From the NCBI RefSeq assembly GCF_024652905.1, contig NZ_CP102428.1, positions 1,190,501 to 1,254,500 on the forward strand: 64,000 nucleotides of DNA. Reading direction: 5' to 3'. This document shows positions 26,784 to 36,130 of this stretch, in pieces (positions within the stretch are counted from its first letter, which is position 1; each line of letters begins with the position of its first letter). The position numbers and the translations under genes are program-made. Under the pieces are notes generated by a model, which saw nothing but the letters and a program-made list of their open reading frames with translations, was not told the DNA's origin and did not search any database. This DNA is from Pseudomonas oryzihabitans (GTDB lineage Bacteria; Pseudomonadota; Gammaproteobacteria; Pseudomonadales; Pseudomonadaceae).

Positions 26784-27926
26784 TCAGTGGGCGGCGGCCT
26801 TGGTCAGGTCGGCGTCGTTCCACTCGGTGTAGACGCAGGCATCGCTGGCGGCCCAGCGCAGGCGTACCACCTGGCCAGGTTGCAGGCCCTGGGTATGGGC
26901 CAGAGACTTGACCATCAGCTGGGCACCACCGGCAGTCTGCAGCACGCAGCTCTGGCTTTCCCCGAGGAAGAGGGCCTCGCCCACCCGGGCCGGGATCTCG
27001 TTCCAGCCCGCCGGCATGGCCAGGGTCGCCGCCTGTTCGGTGGTCAGCAGCTGCAGCTTTTCCGGGCGCAGCATCAGGAGCAGTTCCTGGTTCGGTCTGA
27101 CGCTGGCGGTGGGCCGCATCGCCAGTTCCTGGCCCTCGAACGCGCAATGCGCCTGGGCGCGCGCGGTCACGCGCAGGAAATTGGAGTTGCCGAGAAAGGC
27201 GGCGACGAAGGCGTTCGGCGGATTCTGGTAGAGGTCGTAGCCACTGCCCAGGCCGACGATGCGCCCGTGGCTGAAGATGGCGATGCGCTGGGATAGCCGC
27301 AGCGCCTCCTCCTGGTCGTGGGTCACGTAGACGATGGTGATGCCCAGGCGACGGTGCAGCTGGCGCAGCTCGTCCTGCAGGTCTTCACGCAGCTTCTTGT
27401 CCAGCGCGCCCAGGGGTTCGTCCATCAGCAGGATGCGTGGTTCGTAGACCAGCGCCCGGGCGATGGCCACTCGCTGCTGCTGGCCGCCGGAGAGTTGCGC
27501 GGGACGCCGATGGGCGAAGGCTTCGAGCTGCACCAGGCGCAGCATGGCGTCGACCTTCTGGTTGCGTTCGGCGGCGCCGATCTTGCGGATATCCAGGGGG
27601 AAGCCGATGTTGTCGCGCACCGACAGGTGCGGAAACAGCGAATAGCGCTGGAACACCATGCCGATGTCGCGCTGGTGCGGTGGGACCCTCAGCAGCGAGC
27701 GGCCAGCCACGCTGATGGCGCCGGAACTGGGCGTCTCGAAGCCCGCCAGCATCGACAGGGTGGTGGACTTGCCGGAGCCGCTGGAGCCGAGGAAGGTGAG
27801 GAACTCGCCCTCCTGGATGTCCAGCGAGAGATCATCCACGGCGGTGAAATCGCCGTAGTGCTTGTTCAGGTTCTGCAGGCGGACCAGCGGGGCCGCGGGG
27901 GCGTTGTTCTGGAGTACGGCGCTCAT
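26784..27926 (-). CDS. ABC transporter ATP-binding protein (polyamine-type)
   Basis: This 380-residue ATPase has Walker A GSSGSGKSTT, Q-loop VFQRYSLFPHLSV, signature LSGGQQQRVAIARAL, Walker B ILLMDEPLGALD and H-loop VYVTHDQEEAL. A C-terminal TOBE-like domain follows. These are typical of PotA/FbpC-type importers for polyamines and similar small cations. It is the last gene of a four-gene importer operon (binding protein, two permeases, ATPase) read from 30704. A GntR-type palindrome lies before that operon, linking it to the catabolic genes to its right. Confidence 0.9.
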   Translation of the reverse strand: MSAVLQNNAPAAPLVRLQNLNKHYGDFTAVDDLSLDIQEGEFLTFLGSSGSGKSTTLSMLAGFETPSSGAISVAGRSLLRVPPHQRDIGMVFQRYSLFPHLSVRDNIGFPLDIRKIGAAERNQKVDAMLRLVQLEAFAHRRPAQLSGGQQQRVAIARALVYEPRILLMDEPLGALDKKLREDLQDELRQLHRRLGITIVYVTHDQEEALRLSQRIAIFSHGRIVGLGSGYDLYQNPPNAFVAAFLGNSNFLRVTARAQAHCAFEGQELAMRPTASVRPNQELLLMLRPEKLQLLTTEQAATLAMPAGWNEIPARVGEALFLGESQSCVLQTAGGAQLMVKSLAHTQGLQPGQVVRLRWAASDACVYTEWNDADLTKAAAH

Positions 27927-27942
27927 GGCAGGCTCCGGGAGC

Positions 27943-28752
27943 TCAGCGGGAAAGGGGTTGGCGGCGGCGCAGCAGGGCAGCCGCGAGCATCACCAGCAGG
28001 GAAAGGCCGATCAGCACCGTGGAGGCCACGGCGATCACCGGTGTCAGGTCCTGGCGCAGCGTCGCCCACATCTTCACCGGCAGGGTCTGCAGGTTGGGGC
28101 TGGCCATCATCACGCTCAGCACCACCTCGTCCCAGGACACCAGGAAGGCGAACAGAGCGCCGGCGAACACCCCCGGCCAGATCCCCGGCAGGGTCACCCG
28201 GTAGATGGCCTGCAGGCGCGAGGCGCCGCAGATCACCGCGGCATCCTCGATGGACTGATCGAACAGCTTGAGCGAGTTGATGACAGCGATCAGGGCAAAG
28301 GGCAGGGCGACGATCACGTGGCTGACCACGAAGGCCAGCAGGGTGCCGGTGTAGCCCAGGCGCAGGAACAGGGCATAGATGGCCACGGCGATCACCACCA
28401 GTGGCACGATCATCGGCAGGGTGAAGACCGCATAGAGCGTCTTGCGCCCGGGAAACTTGCCGCGCACCAGGGCGAAGGCGCAAGGCACCGCCAGGGCTAC
28501 CGAAACCAGGGTGGTCAGCAGCGCCACCTTGAGGCTCGCCAGGGCCGCCTGCATCCACTCCGGGTTGGAAAAGAATTGCTGGTACCACTTGAGCGTCCAG
28601 CCGGGCGGCGGAAAGACCAGCCATTGGGACGAGCCGAACGACAGCAGCACGATGAAGACGATGGGCAGCAGGAGCACCGCGGCGATGGCGCCGGTGATCA
28701 GCAGCAGGCCACCGCGCAGCCGCCAGCCGAGGGCACTGGGAGTCAGCAGCAT
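27943..28752 (-). CDS. ABC transporter permease (PotC-like)
   Basis: This 269-residue inner-membrane permease has about six helices. The EAA loop region is visible as DAAVICGASRLQAIYRVTLP, where permeases of this type contact the ATPase. VSWDEVVLSVMMASPN resembles PotC-like chains. It follows the partner permease by 4 bp and precedes the ATPase by 16 bp. Confidence 0.88.
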   Translation of the reverse strand: MLLTPSALGWRLRGGLLLITGAIAAVLLLPIVFIVLLSFGSSQWLVFPPPGWTLKWYQQFFSNPEWMQAALASLKVALLTTLVSVALAVPCAFALVRGKFPGRKTLYAVFTLPMIVPLVVIAVAIYALFLRLGYTGTLLAFVVSHVIVALPFALIAVINSLKLFDQSIEDAAVICGASRLQAIYRVTLPGIWPGVFAGALFAFLVSWDEVVLSVMMASPNLQTLPVKMWATLRQDLTPVIAVASTVLIGLSLLVMLAAALLRRRQPLSR

Positions 28753-28756
28753 GGGG

Positions 28757-29680
28757 TTACCTCGCGTTCTGGGGGTCGACCGGGGATTCCGGTTGCAACC
28801 TGAGATAGAGGGCGAACAGCACCAGGGCGATGACGATCAGCAAGGCCGCGGCGGCGCTGGCCAGGCCCCAGTTGAGGAAGGACTGCACCTGCTGGATGAT
28901 GAACTCTGGCAGCATCATGTTCTGCGCTCCGCCCAGCAGCGCCGGAGTAACGTAGTAGCCGAGCGACATGACGAATACCATCAGTGCGCCAGAGCCCAGG
29001 CCCGAGCGGCACATGGGCAGGAACACCTTGCGGAAGTTGGTCCAGGGGCTGGCGCCGCAGATGGCGCCGGCCTGCAGCACCATGGGGTCCATGGCCTGCA
29101 ACGTTGCCTGCAGCGGCAGCACGATGAAGGGGATCATGATGTAGGTCATGCCGATCACCACCCCGGTGAGGTTGTTGACCAGCGCCAGGGGTTCGTCGAT
29201 CAGGCCCATCGCCATGAGCAGCTTGTTGATCACCCCCGAGCCCTGCAAGAGCACCAGCCAGGCGTAGGTACGGGCCAGCAGACTGGTCCACATCGACAGC
29301 AGCACGATGTTGAACAGCACCCGGCCCCAGCCGCGGGGCATCAGGGTGATGGTCCAGGCCAGCGGAAAGCCGATCAGCACGCTGAACAGGGTCACCAGGG
29401 CAGCAACGCCAAAGGTGTTGAGCAGCACCTGGGCATAGGCCCCATTGGCGAACAGGGTCTGGTAGTTGCCCAGGCCCGGCGTGGGTTCGAGGACGCCGCG
29501 CAGCAGCAGGCCGATCAACGGGACCAGGAAGAACAGGCCGAGGAACAGCAGGGCAGGGACGAGGTGACTCGCGCCCTTCCAGCGGACGGCGCGTTCACCC
29601 CGGGTCCGCGCCGGATCGTTCAGCGCACGGCGGTCCTTGGCAGTGCCGAGCACCGCCCGGCTGGAGCTGGAGGCAGACAT
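28757..29680 (-). CDS. ABC transporter permease (PotB-like)
   Basis: This 307-residue permease has a cytoplasmic N-terminus of about 40 residues, then about six helices beginning at LVPALLFLGLFFLVPLIGLL. The coupling loop is QAGAICGASPWTNFRKVFLP. It resembles PotB and forms the transmembrane pair with the next gene. The gene begins 1 bp after the binding-protein stop. Confidence 0.88.
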   Translation of the reverse strand: MSASSSSRAVLGTAKDRRALNDPARTRGERAVRWKGASHLVPALLFLGLFFLVPLIGLLLRGVLEPTPGLGNYQTLFANGAYAQVLLNTFGVAALVTLFSVLIGFPLAWTITLMPRGWGRVLFNIVLLSMWTSLLARTYAWLVLLQGSGVINKLLMAMGLIDEPLALVNNLTGVVIGMTYIMIPFIVLPLQATLQAMDPMVLQAGAICGASPWTNFRKVFLPMCRSGLGSGALMVFVMSLGYYVTPALLGGAQNMMLPEFIIQQVQSFLNWGLASAAAALLIVIALVLFALYLRLQPESPVDPQNAR

Positions 29681-29681
29681 G

Positions 29682-30704
29682 TCATTTCACCAGCCATTCG
29701 TTCCAGCGGCTGGCGATCTCGCCACCGTGCTGGGCCCAGTAGGCGAAGTCCAGGGTGACCTGCTCACTGCCGTAGGCGGTGGGCAGATTCTTGGCCAGGT
29801 CCGGGGTCAGCTTGGCGATGCTGTCGACGTTGACCGGCGCATAGGCGGTGAGATTGGCAAAATCCGCCTGGCCGCGAGCGCTGCTGGCCTCGGCCAGGAA
29901 TTTCATCGCGGCGTCCTTGTTCTTGGCGCCCTTGGGCACCACCAGCATGTCGGCCATGACCAGGTTCTGTTTCCAGCTCACGCCTACTGGCGCGCCGTCC
30001 TGCTGCAGGGCGTGGACGCGACCGTTCCAGAACTGCCCCAGGGTCGCTTCGCCAGAGGCAAGCAACTGCTGGGACTGGGCACCGCCGCCCCACCAGACGA
30101 TGTTCTTCTTGATGGTGTCGAGCTTCTTGAAGGCGCGGTCCAGGTCTAGGGGATAGAGCTTGTCCTTGGGTACGCCGTCGGCCAGCAGGGCCAGCTCCAG
30201 GACGCCAGGGCTCGGCCATTTGTAGAGCGCACGCTTGCCGGGGTAGGTGGTGGTATCGAACAGCGCCGACCAGTCCTGCGGCTGCTTGCTGCCGAGCTTG
30301 CCCTGGTTGTAGCCGAGCACGAAGGAGAAGAAGAAGGAGCCCACCGCATGGTCATTGACGAAGCGCGGATCGATCTTGGTGCGATCGATGGTCTTGAAAT
30401 CCAGGGGTTCGAGCAGGCCCTGCTGGGCGGCGCGCAGGGCGAAATCGGCTTCCACGTCGACCACGTCCCATTGGACGTTGCCGCTTTGCACCATGGCCTG
30501 GAGTTTGCCGTAGTCGGTGGGGCCGTCCTGCACCACCTGGATGCCGGTCTGCTTGGTGAAGGGTTCGGCCCAGGCCTGCTTCTGGGCGTCCTGGGTGGTA
30601 CCGCCCCAGCTGGTGAAGTTGAGACTTTCGGCCTGGGCCGGAAGGGCCAGCGTAGTCAACAGGCCGGCAGCGACCACAGAGACGACTTTAAGCTTCAGCA
30701 ACAT
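29682..30704 (-). CDS. ABC transporter periplasmic substrate-binding protein
   Basis: This 340-residue secreted protein has a signal peptide (MLLKLKVVSVVAAGLLTTLA, cleavage near AQA-ESLNF). The mature part resembles the PotD-like solute-binding family: NFTSWGGTTQDAQKQAWAEP, QWDVVDVEADFALRAAQQGL and FNFTSWGG-type opening strands. ATG at 30704 follows GAGGG and puts the signal peptide at the N-terminus; longer upstream starts would not. Ligand is unknown; polyamine-like or other small nitrogen compounds are usual for this branch. It leads the importer operon, with TGGTATTCCA 142 bp upstream. Confidence 0.88.
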   Translation of the reverse strand: MLLKLKVVSVVAAGLLTTLALPAQAESLNFTSWGGTTQDAQKQAWAEPFTKQTGIQVVQDGPTDYGKLQAMVQSGNVQWDVVDVEADFALRAAQQGLLEPLDFKTIDRTKIDPRFVNDHAVGSFFFSFVLGYNQGKLGSKQPQDWSALFDTTTYPGKRALYKWPSPGVLELALLADGVPKDKLYPLDLDRAFKKLDTIKKNIVWWGGGAQSQQLLASGEATLGQFWNGRVHALQQDGAPVGVSWKQNLVMADMLVVPKGAKNKDAAMKFLAEASSARGQADFANLTAYAPVNVDSIAKLTPDLAKNLPTAYGSEQVTLDFAYWAQHGGEIASRWNEWLVK

Positions 30705-30845
30705 CGTGACGCCCTCTTTTGTTATTGGATCGGCGCGGCAGAGGTGCCGCGGCCTTGTAGGAGTCGTGCGATTCGAGGTGGATAGCGGCACCTCGAAGTA
30801 GAGCTGTCGACCCTGTCGAACGGGCCGTTTTGTCATTCGATATTA

Positions 30846-30855
30846 TGGTATTCCA
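30846..30855. promoter_or_regulatory. GntR-type operator, ABC importer promoter
   Basis: TGGTATTCCA differs by one base from the palindrome TGGTATACCA found at five other places to the right. On this strand it is preceded by TATTA, matching the reverse complement of the 37936 site with its flank (TATTATGGTATACCA). Confidence 0.6.
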
Positions 30856-30894
30856 AACTTTTTGCAAGCTTGTCCAAGGCCTCTGGAAAAGGCT

Positions 30895-32004
30895 TCAGCC
30901 AGGGAAAGGCAGGGTCTCGACGATCTCCAATTCGTACCCGGTCAAGCCGGCGTACCGCAGGGGCAAGCCCAGGTGGCGAATACGCCCCACGCCCAGGTCC
31001 TGCAGGATCTGGGCACCGGTGCCTACCTCGGCATAGATGCGCGACTGGGAGCGTTCGAACAGCCGCTTGGGCTGGGTCAGCGAGGGCACCCGGGCCAGTA
31101 GCGCCTGGGAGGATTCGTGGTTGGCCAGCACCACCACGATGCCGTGGCCTTCCTGGGCGACGCGTTCCAGGGCAGCCCACAGGGTCCAACTCGGCGGCCC
31201 GCTGTATTCGGCACCGACCAGGTCGCGCAGGGGGTCCAGGGCATGGACGCGAACCAGGGTCGGCGTCTCGCGGTCGATGTCGCCCATCACCATGGCCAGG
31301 TGTACGCCGCCTTCGATGCGGTCCTCGTAGGTCAGCAGGCGGAAGGTGCCGTGCACGGTAGGCAATTCGCTCTCGCCGATGCGGGTGACGGTGTGTTCGT
31401 GGCGCAGTCGGTAGTGGATGAGGTCGGCGATGGTGCCCAGCTTGATGCCGTGGCGTTCGCCGAAACGTTCCAGATCCGGACGCCGGGCCATGCTGCCGTC
31501 GTCGTTCATCACCTCGACGATGACGGCGGAAGGGTCGCGACCGGCCAGGCGCGCCAGGTCGCAACCGGCCTCGGTATGGCCGGCACGGGTCAGTACGCCG
31601 CCATCGCGGGCGCGTAGCGGAAAGATGTGGCCGGGCTGGACTAGGTCCCGCGCGGTGGCGTCCGGCGCCACCGCGGCTTCGATGGTGCGCGCCCGGTCGG
31701 CGGCCGAGATGCCGGTAGTGACGCCGGTAGCGGCTTCGATGGACACGGTGAAGGCGGTGCCGTGGACGGTGCCGTTGTCACTGACCATCTGCATCAGGTT
31801 GAGCTGGCGGCAGCGTTCCTCGGTCAGCGTCAGGCAGATCAGGCCGCGGGCTTCGCGGGCCATGAAGCTGATCGCGGCAGGGGTGCAGGCATCGGCGGCG
31901 AGCAGGATGTCACCTTCGTTTTCGCGGTCTTCGTCGTCGACCAGGATGACCATCTTGCCGGCACGGAAATCCTCGATGATCGCTTCGATGGGATGGATGG
32001 CCAC
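30895..32004 (-). CDS. ribB: 3,4-dihydroxy-2-butanone-4-phosphate synthase with degenerate GTP cyclohydrolase II domain
   Basis: This 369-residue fusion has an N-terminal RibB domain (residues 1 to about 200) with the catalytic acidic motif [10 protein letters not shown] and the motif [14 protein letters not shown]. The C-terminal half resembles GTP cyclohydrolase II, but the zinc-binding cysteine cluster expected near the start of that domain is absent. The corresponding stretch reads [20 protein letters not shown] and has no Cys. So the first enzyme (ribulose-5-phosphate to the riboflavin precursor) should work and the second should not. It lies inside a flavin-dependent catabolic cluster and shares a perfect GntR-type palindrome with the divergent DUF1330 gene. 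This suggests an extra, inducible flavin-supply gene and not the main rib locus. Confidence 0.88.
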   Translation of the reverse strand: MAIHPIEAIIEDFRAGKMVILVDDEDRENEGDILLAADACTPAAISFMAREARGLICLTLTEERCRQLNLMQMVSDNGTVHGTAFTVSIEAATGVTTGISAADRARTIEAAVAPDATARDLVQPGHIFPLRARDGGVLTRAGHTEAGCDLARLAGRDPSAVIVEVMNDDGSMARRPDLERFGERHGIKLGTIADLIHYRLRHEHTVTRIGESELPTVHGTFRLLTYEDRIEGGVHLAMVMGDIDRETPTLVRVHALDPLRDLVGAEYSGPPSWTLWAALERVAQEGHGIVVVLANHESSQALLARVPSLTQPKRLFERSQSRIYAEVGTGAQILQDLGVGRIRHLGLPLRYAGLTGYELEIVETLPFPG

Positions 32005-32039
32005 GGCTACCTCTCAGGGTTCTGGATTGTTCTGTAATC

Positions 32040-32049
32040 TGGTATACCA
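32040..32049. promoter_or_regulatory. GntR-type operator, ribB / DUF1330 divergent promoter
   Basis: TGGTATACCA is a perfect 10-bp palindrome centred in the 78-bp gap between ribB (start 32004) and the DUF1330 gene (start 32083). With its left flank, TGTAATCTGGTATACC (32033-32048) is identical to 38029-38044. Confidence 0.75.
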
Positions 32050-32082
32050 TGAGACAAAACGTAGCGAAAGAGGCAAAGCGCC

Positions 32083-32370
32083 ATGAAAGGTTATTGGATT
32101 GCAGAGGTCGATGTGACCGATCCCGAGGCTTATCGCGGCTATACGGAGCGCGCCCCTGCGGCCTTCGCCCGCTATGGCGGACGCTTCCTCGCGCGGGGCG
32201 GACGCGCCGAGCAGCTGGAGGGAGAGGGCTGGGCGACGCGCCGGGTCGTGATCGAGTTCGATTCCTACGAACAGGCCCTGGCCTGCTATCGCTCGGCGGA
32301 GTATCAGGACGCCTGCGGGCACCGGCAGACGGCGGCCCGGGCCGAGATCTTCATCGTCGAAGGACTCTGA
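32083..32370 (+). CDS. DUF1330 family protein
   Basis: This 95-residue protein matches the small DUF1330 family, which has a dimeric alpha/beta-barrel (ferredoxin-like) fold. [20 protein letters not shown] opens it, then [11 protein letters not shown] and a conserved [20 protein letters not shown]. No catalytic role is established for the family; members often lie in catabolic operons. It is divergent from ribB with the operator palindrome between them and converges on the GntR gene. Confidence 0.85.
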   Translation: MKGYWIAEVDVTDPEAYRGYTERAPAAFARYGGRFLARGGRAEQLEGEGWATRRVVIEFDSYEQALACYRSAEYQDACGHRQTAARAEIFIVEGL

Positions 32371-32414
32371 GAGAGGCGGCCAGGCACGGCACTGCCGCGT
32401 CTGGCCGAAGACGG

Positions 32415-33170
32415 CTAGCGTTCGATGCGCGGCTCGTCCTGCACGCGGGGGATGAACAGCTCACGGGCCTGTTCGCCCTGGTGCTCCTGTTGCCGCTGCA
32501 GGTAGTCGAGGGCGACCTGGGCGGCGGCGCGGACGTGATCGACCGAAGCCTGGTGGGCGGCCAGGGCATCGCCACTGCGGATGGCGGCGACCATGCGCTC
32601 CATCTCCGCGTTGCTCGCCTGACGGCGATTGGCCTGGGACACCGAAGTGGCCCTCAGGTAGCTCACCCGCGCCTGCAACTGGCGCAGCTGGGTGGCGGCG
32701 ACGCGGTTGCCGCAGCCCTCCATGAGCACGTTGTAGAAGTTCTGCACGGTCTCGATGACCTCTGGCAGTTCGGCGCCCTCCAGGGCCTTGCGGTTCTCCT
32801 CGAGGGCCTGTTCCAGCGCCTCGATTTCCCGGGGGCCGGCGCGCAAGGTGAAGAGTTGCACGATCAGGCCTTCCAGCACGCAACGCAGCTCATAGAGGTC
32901 GCAGGCATCCTCCAGGGTGATGATGGCGACGCGCGGCCCGCGGGCATCGGCGAATTCCACCAGGCCTTCGGATTCGAGATGACGCAGGGCTTCGCGCACC
33001 GAGGTGCGGCTCACGCCTAGGCGGTCGCAGAGATCGCGCTCCACCAGGCGGTCACCCGGCAGCAACTGGAAGTTCAGGATCGCCTGGCGCAGGCGATTGC
33101 ACACCATTTCACGCAGGGTGACCGGGCTGCGGGTGATCTTGAAGCTGTCGTCTAGTTGCGCGCGTCTCAT
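32415..33170 (-). CDS. GntR-family regulator with FCD domain
   Basis: This 251-residue protein has an N-terminal GntR winged helix: LREMVCNRLRQAILNFQLLP, GDRLVERDLCDRLGVSRTSV, REALRHLESEGLVEF. A helical FCD ligand domain fills the rest (DLYELRCVLEGLIVQLFTLR, with Asp/Arg at its start as FadR-C proteins have). FCD-type GntR proteins commonly bind short palindromes with a T-G-G-T / A-C-C-A core. The palindrome TGGTATACCA recurs six times between 30.8 and 41.7 kb, and this is the only GntR gene in that stretch. It is therefore the likely regulator. It has no such site in its own 128-bp upstream gap, so it may be expressed constitutively. Confidence 0.9.
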   Translation of the reverse strand: MRRAQLDDSFKITRSPVTLREMVCNRLRQAILNFQLLPGDRLVERDLCDRLGVSRTSVREALRHLESEGLVEFADARGPRVAIITLEDACDLYELRCVLEGLIVQLFTLRAGPREIEALEQALEENRKALEGAELPEVIETVQNFYNVLMEGCGNRVAATQLRQLQARVSYLRATSVSQANRRQASNAEMERMVAAIRSGDALAAHQASVDHVRAAAQVALDYLQRQQEHQGEQARELFIPRVQDEPRIER

Positions 33171-33298
33171 GGGGCTCTCTGGCGGACCGGTTCTACAGGC
33201 GACGACGAGGCACGCGACTACGTGGGGCCCGCGTGCTCGCCAGGGCGGAAGAGGGCAAGTCTAGCATGCCCCCTGCAGGCGTTCATGGGCCCATCCGC

Positions 33299-33784
33299 TC
33301 AGGCATAGATCGGTGCGGCGCCCATCCGACCCCGGTGATAGAGCATCGGGATCACCTCCTGGTCCGGCACGATCAGATTCTTCACCGCCCCGACGATGAT
33401 GGCATGGTCGCCCCCGTCGTACTCGCGCCACAGCTCGCACTCGATCACCGCCGTGGCATCGGCCAGCAGCGGATTGCCCAGGGCGCTGCGCGTCCATTCG
33501 ATGCCCTGGGTCTTGTCCTTGCCCTTGCTGGCGAAGGCATAGGCGATACGCTGCTGTTCGGCGCTCAGCAGGTGGATGGCGAAACCCTTGCCGTCACGCA
33601 GCAGGGGGTAGGTGTCGGAGCTGTAGTTGGGGCAGAAGAGCACCAGCGCCGGATCCAGCGACAGGGCGCTGAAGGCACTGGCGGTCAGGCCGGCGAGGTT
33701 GCCTTCGGCATCCAGGGTGGTGACCACGGTGACGCCGGACGGAAAGGCGCCCATCACTTGCTTGTAGATTGCGGGATCGATCAT
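33299..33784 (-). CDS. flavin reductase (FMN-binding split-barrel domain)
   Basis: This 161-residue protein matches the short-chain flavin reductases (HpaC/RutF type): MGAFPSGVTVVTTLDAEGNL, GLTASAFSALSLDPALVLFC with the conserved flavin-contact stretch, and a C-terminal VIPMLYHRGRM. These enzymes use NAD(P)H to make free FMNH2 for a partner monooxygenase. The luciferase-like monooxygenase at 36806 is the obvious partner. ATG at 33784 follows GAGG. It ends the operon DUF1185-hydrolase-aldehyde dehydrogenase-flavin reductase. Confidence 0.9.
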   Translation of the reverse strand: MIDPAIYKQVMGAFPSGVTVVTTLDAEGNLAGLTASAFSALSLDPALVLFCPNYSSDTYPLLRDGKGFAIHLLSAEQQRIAYAFASKGKDKTQGIEWTRSALGNPLLADATAVIECELWREYDGGDHAIIVGAVKNLIVPDQEVIPMLYHRGRMGAAPIYA

Positions 33785-33799
33785 GACTGCCAACCTCGT

Positions 33800-35281
33800 T
33801 TAACGCATTACAAAGGGATCGGGCATCGGCGCCTGGGACAGATTGATCCATACCGTTTTGGTTTCGGTATAGGCCAGAACCGAGTCGATGCCGCTCTCGC
33901 GGCCGTAGCCGCTGTTCTTGAAACCGCCGATCGGCGCCATGGCCGAGACCGCGCGATAGGTGTTGACCCAGATGATGCCGGAGCGGATGTCCCGCGCCAG
34001 GCGATGGGCACGGCCCAGGTCGCGGGTCCAGATGCCCGCGGCGAGGCCCAGCTCGCTGTCGTTGGCCAGGCGCAGGGCCTCGGCCTCGTCCTTGAAGCGG
34101 ATCACCGCGGCCACCGGGCCGAAGACTTCCTCCTGCATGATGCGCAGCGAGTGCCGGTCGCATTCCAGCAGGGTGGGTTCGTAGTACCAGCCGGCGCTGC
34201 CGGTGTCGGGTCGCTTGCCGCCCAGGCGCAGTGTCGCGCCTTCGGCCAGGGCCGCTTCCACCAGCCGCTCGACGATGGCGAGCTGCTGCTCGGTGGCCAT
34301 GGGGCCCATCTCGCTGGCGTCGTCCTGGGGATTGCCGATGCGGATGCGCTGGGCACGCTCTACCAGTCGGGTGACGAATTCGTCGTAGATCTCGTCCTGC
34401 ACCAGCAGCCGCGAGCCGGCCACGCAACTCTGCCCGGAGGCGGCATAGATACCGGCCACCGCGCCGTTGATCGCGCTATCGAGGTCGGCGTCGGCGAAGA
34501 TGATGTTGGGCGACTTGCCGCCCAGCTCCAGGCTCAGCTTGGCGAAGTTCTCGGCGCTGGCGCGGACCACGTGGCGGGCCGTGGCGGCGCCACCGGTAAA
34601 GGCGATCTTGCGCACCAGCGGATGGCGGGTGAGGGCCGCGCCGGCGCCCGGACCATAGCCGGTCACCACGTTGAACACCCCGGGCGGAATGCCGGCTTCC
34701 AGGGCCAATCGCGCCAGCTCCAGGATGGTGGCCGAGGCGTGCTCGGACGGCTTGATCACCACGGTATTGCCGGCGGCCAGGGCCGGGGCGACCTTGATGG
34801 CGGTCAGGTAAAGCGGGCTGTTCCAGGGCACGATGCCGGCGACCACGCCCAGGGGTTCATGCACGGTGTAGGCGAAGAGGTCGGTCTTGTCGAGGGGCAG
34901 GGTGCCGCCTTCGAGCTTGTCGGCCAGGCCCGCGGTGTAGTGGAAGAATTCCGGCAGGTAGCCGACCTGGCCGCGGGTCTCGCGGATCAGCTTGCCGTTG
35001 TCACGGCTTTCCAGTTGGGCCAGGGCCTCCTTGTTGGCGGCGATGAGATCGCCCAGCCGGCGCAGGAGCTTGCCGCGGGCGCTGGCGGTCAGGCCACGCC
35101 AGGCCGACGCCTCGAAGGCGCGCTGGGCGGCCTGGACGGCGCGGTCGACGTCGTCGGCGTCGGCGTCGGGCAATTCCGCCCAGGCGGTCGCGGTGGCCGG
35201 ATCGAGACTGGCGAAGGTACGGCCCGACTGGGCCGCGGTCCATTCGCCGTCGATGCACATCTGAAAACGTTGCAGGGTCAT
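33800..35281 (-). CDS. aldehyde dehydrogenase
   Basis: This 493-residue NAD(P)-dependent aldehyde dehydrogenase has PWNSPLYLTAIKVAPALAAG, the catalytic Glu in SLELGGKSPNIIF, the catalytic Cys in ASGQSCVAGSRL, and EEVFGPVAAVIRF. It most resembles the broad betaine/hydroxymuconic-type group; the substrate is not readable. It overlaps the alpha/beta-hydrolase gene by 4 bases and precedes the flavin reductase by 15 bp. In context it should oxidise the aldehyde made after monooxygenase attack. Confidence 0.9.
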   Translation of the reverse strand: MTLQRFQMCIDGEWTAAQSGRTFASLDPATATAWAELPDADADDVDRAVQAAQRAFEASAWRGLTASARGKLLRRLGDLIAANKEALAQLESRDNGKLIRETRGQVGYLPEFFHYTAGLADKLEGGTLPLDKTDLFAYTVHEPLGVVAGIVPWNSPLYLTAIKVAPALAAGNTVVIKPSEHASATILELARLALEAGIPPGVFNVVTGYGPGAGAALTRHPLVRKIAFTGGAATARHVVRASAENFAKLSLELGGKSPNIIFADADLDSAINGAVAGIYAASGQSCVAGSRLLVQDEIYDEFVTRLVERAQRIRIGNPQDDASEMGPMATEQQLAIVERLVEAALAEGATLRLGGKRPDTGSAGWYYEPTLLECDRHSLRIMQEEVFGPVAAVIRFKDEAEALRLANDSELGLAAGIWTRDLGRAHRLARDIRSGIIWVNTYRAVSAMAPIGGFKNSGYGRESGIDSVLAYTETKTVWINLSQAPMPDPFVMR

Positions 35282-36117
35282 GCCACGTATCCCTTGATGG
35301 AAGTGGAAGGGGCCTTGTCCAGGGCGTCGTCGAGGAAGTCCAGCAGCAGGGCGTTGACCAGCTTGGGTGACTCGACCGGCATCATATGGCGCTGGTCGGC
35401 CAGCACGGCAGTGCGCGCGCGGGGAATCCGCGCGGCCAGCTGGCGCGCCATCTCCGGGGTCGAGCCGCTGTCCAGTTCGCCGGTGGCCACCAGGGTGGGC
35501 ACCTGGAGGCTGTCCAGCCGCTCGGCGCCGTAGCGGTCCTGGGTGGCGAACAGGGCGTAGGTGGTCAGATAGCCCTGGGGGTCGTTGTTGGCAAAGGCCT
35601 GGCGCAGCGCCTGGATTTGCGCCGGGTTGGCGCCCTGATACTCACGGCTGAACCAGCGGGCCAGGGCGCTATCCAGGTTGGCGTCGGGGCCTTCGAGTTC
35701 GGCCTGGCGGGTCCGCTCCAGGACCCCGCTACGCTGCTCCACCGAGCGATTGAACACGCTGTTGAGGATCACCAGCGCGTCCAGCCGCTGCGGATGGCTC
35801 AGGGCGAAGGCCCGGGCGATCAGGCCGCCCATGGAGAAGCCGACCACCACGGCCGTTGCCAGCCCCAGGTGATCGAGCAGTTCGGTGAGCTGCGCGGCAT
35901 AGTCGTCGAGCGTCGCCTGCGCCACCGGACGCTGGCTTTCGCCATGGCCGAGCATGTCATAGGCGATCACCTGGTAGCGCGGCGCGAGGCCCGCGAGTTG
36001 ACCGCCCCACATCTCCTTGCTGAGCCCCACGCCATGGATCAGGACGAGCGGGCTGCCATCGCCGGCGATGCGGTAGGCAGTGCCGGCGGGGGTCTTGGCG
36101 TCTGTAGACCGGATCAT
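35278..36117 (-). CDS. alpha/beta-fold hydrolase
   Basis: This 279-residue hydrolase has the HG oxyanion motif LVLIHGVGLSKEMW, the nucleophile elbow VVGFSMGGLIARAF with Ser, the acid in VATGELDSGS and the His in DQRHMMPVES. It resembles RutD/PcaD-type ring-pathway hydrolases that cleave enol-lactones, esters or amide-like bonds. I chose ATG at 36117, which starts just before the first beta strand; a longer frame upstream would overlap the DUF1185 gene. It lies between that gene (13-bp gap) and the aldehyde dehydrogenase. Confidence 0.88.
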   Translation of the reverse strand: MIRSTDAKTPAGTAYRIAGDGSPLVLIHGVGLSKEMWGGQLAGLAPRYQVIAYDMLGHGESQRPVAQATLDDYAAQLTELLDHLGLATAVVVGFSMGGLIARAFALSHPQRLDALVILNSVFNRSVEQRSGVLERTRQAELEGPDANLDSALARWFSREYQGANPAQIQALRQAFANNDPQGYLTTYALFATQDRYGAERLDSLQVPTLVATGELDSGSTPEMARQLAARIPRARTAVLADQRHMMPVESPKLVNALLLDFLDDALDKAPSTSIKGYVA

Positions 36118-36130
36118 TCGCGGATTCTCC

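Noticed and set aside
30895-32004. Calling the gene bifunctional ribBA
   Set aside because: The cysteines that bind zinc in GTP cyclohydrolase II are missing, so only the RibB activity is supported.
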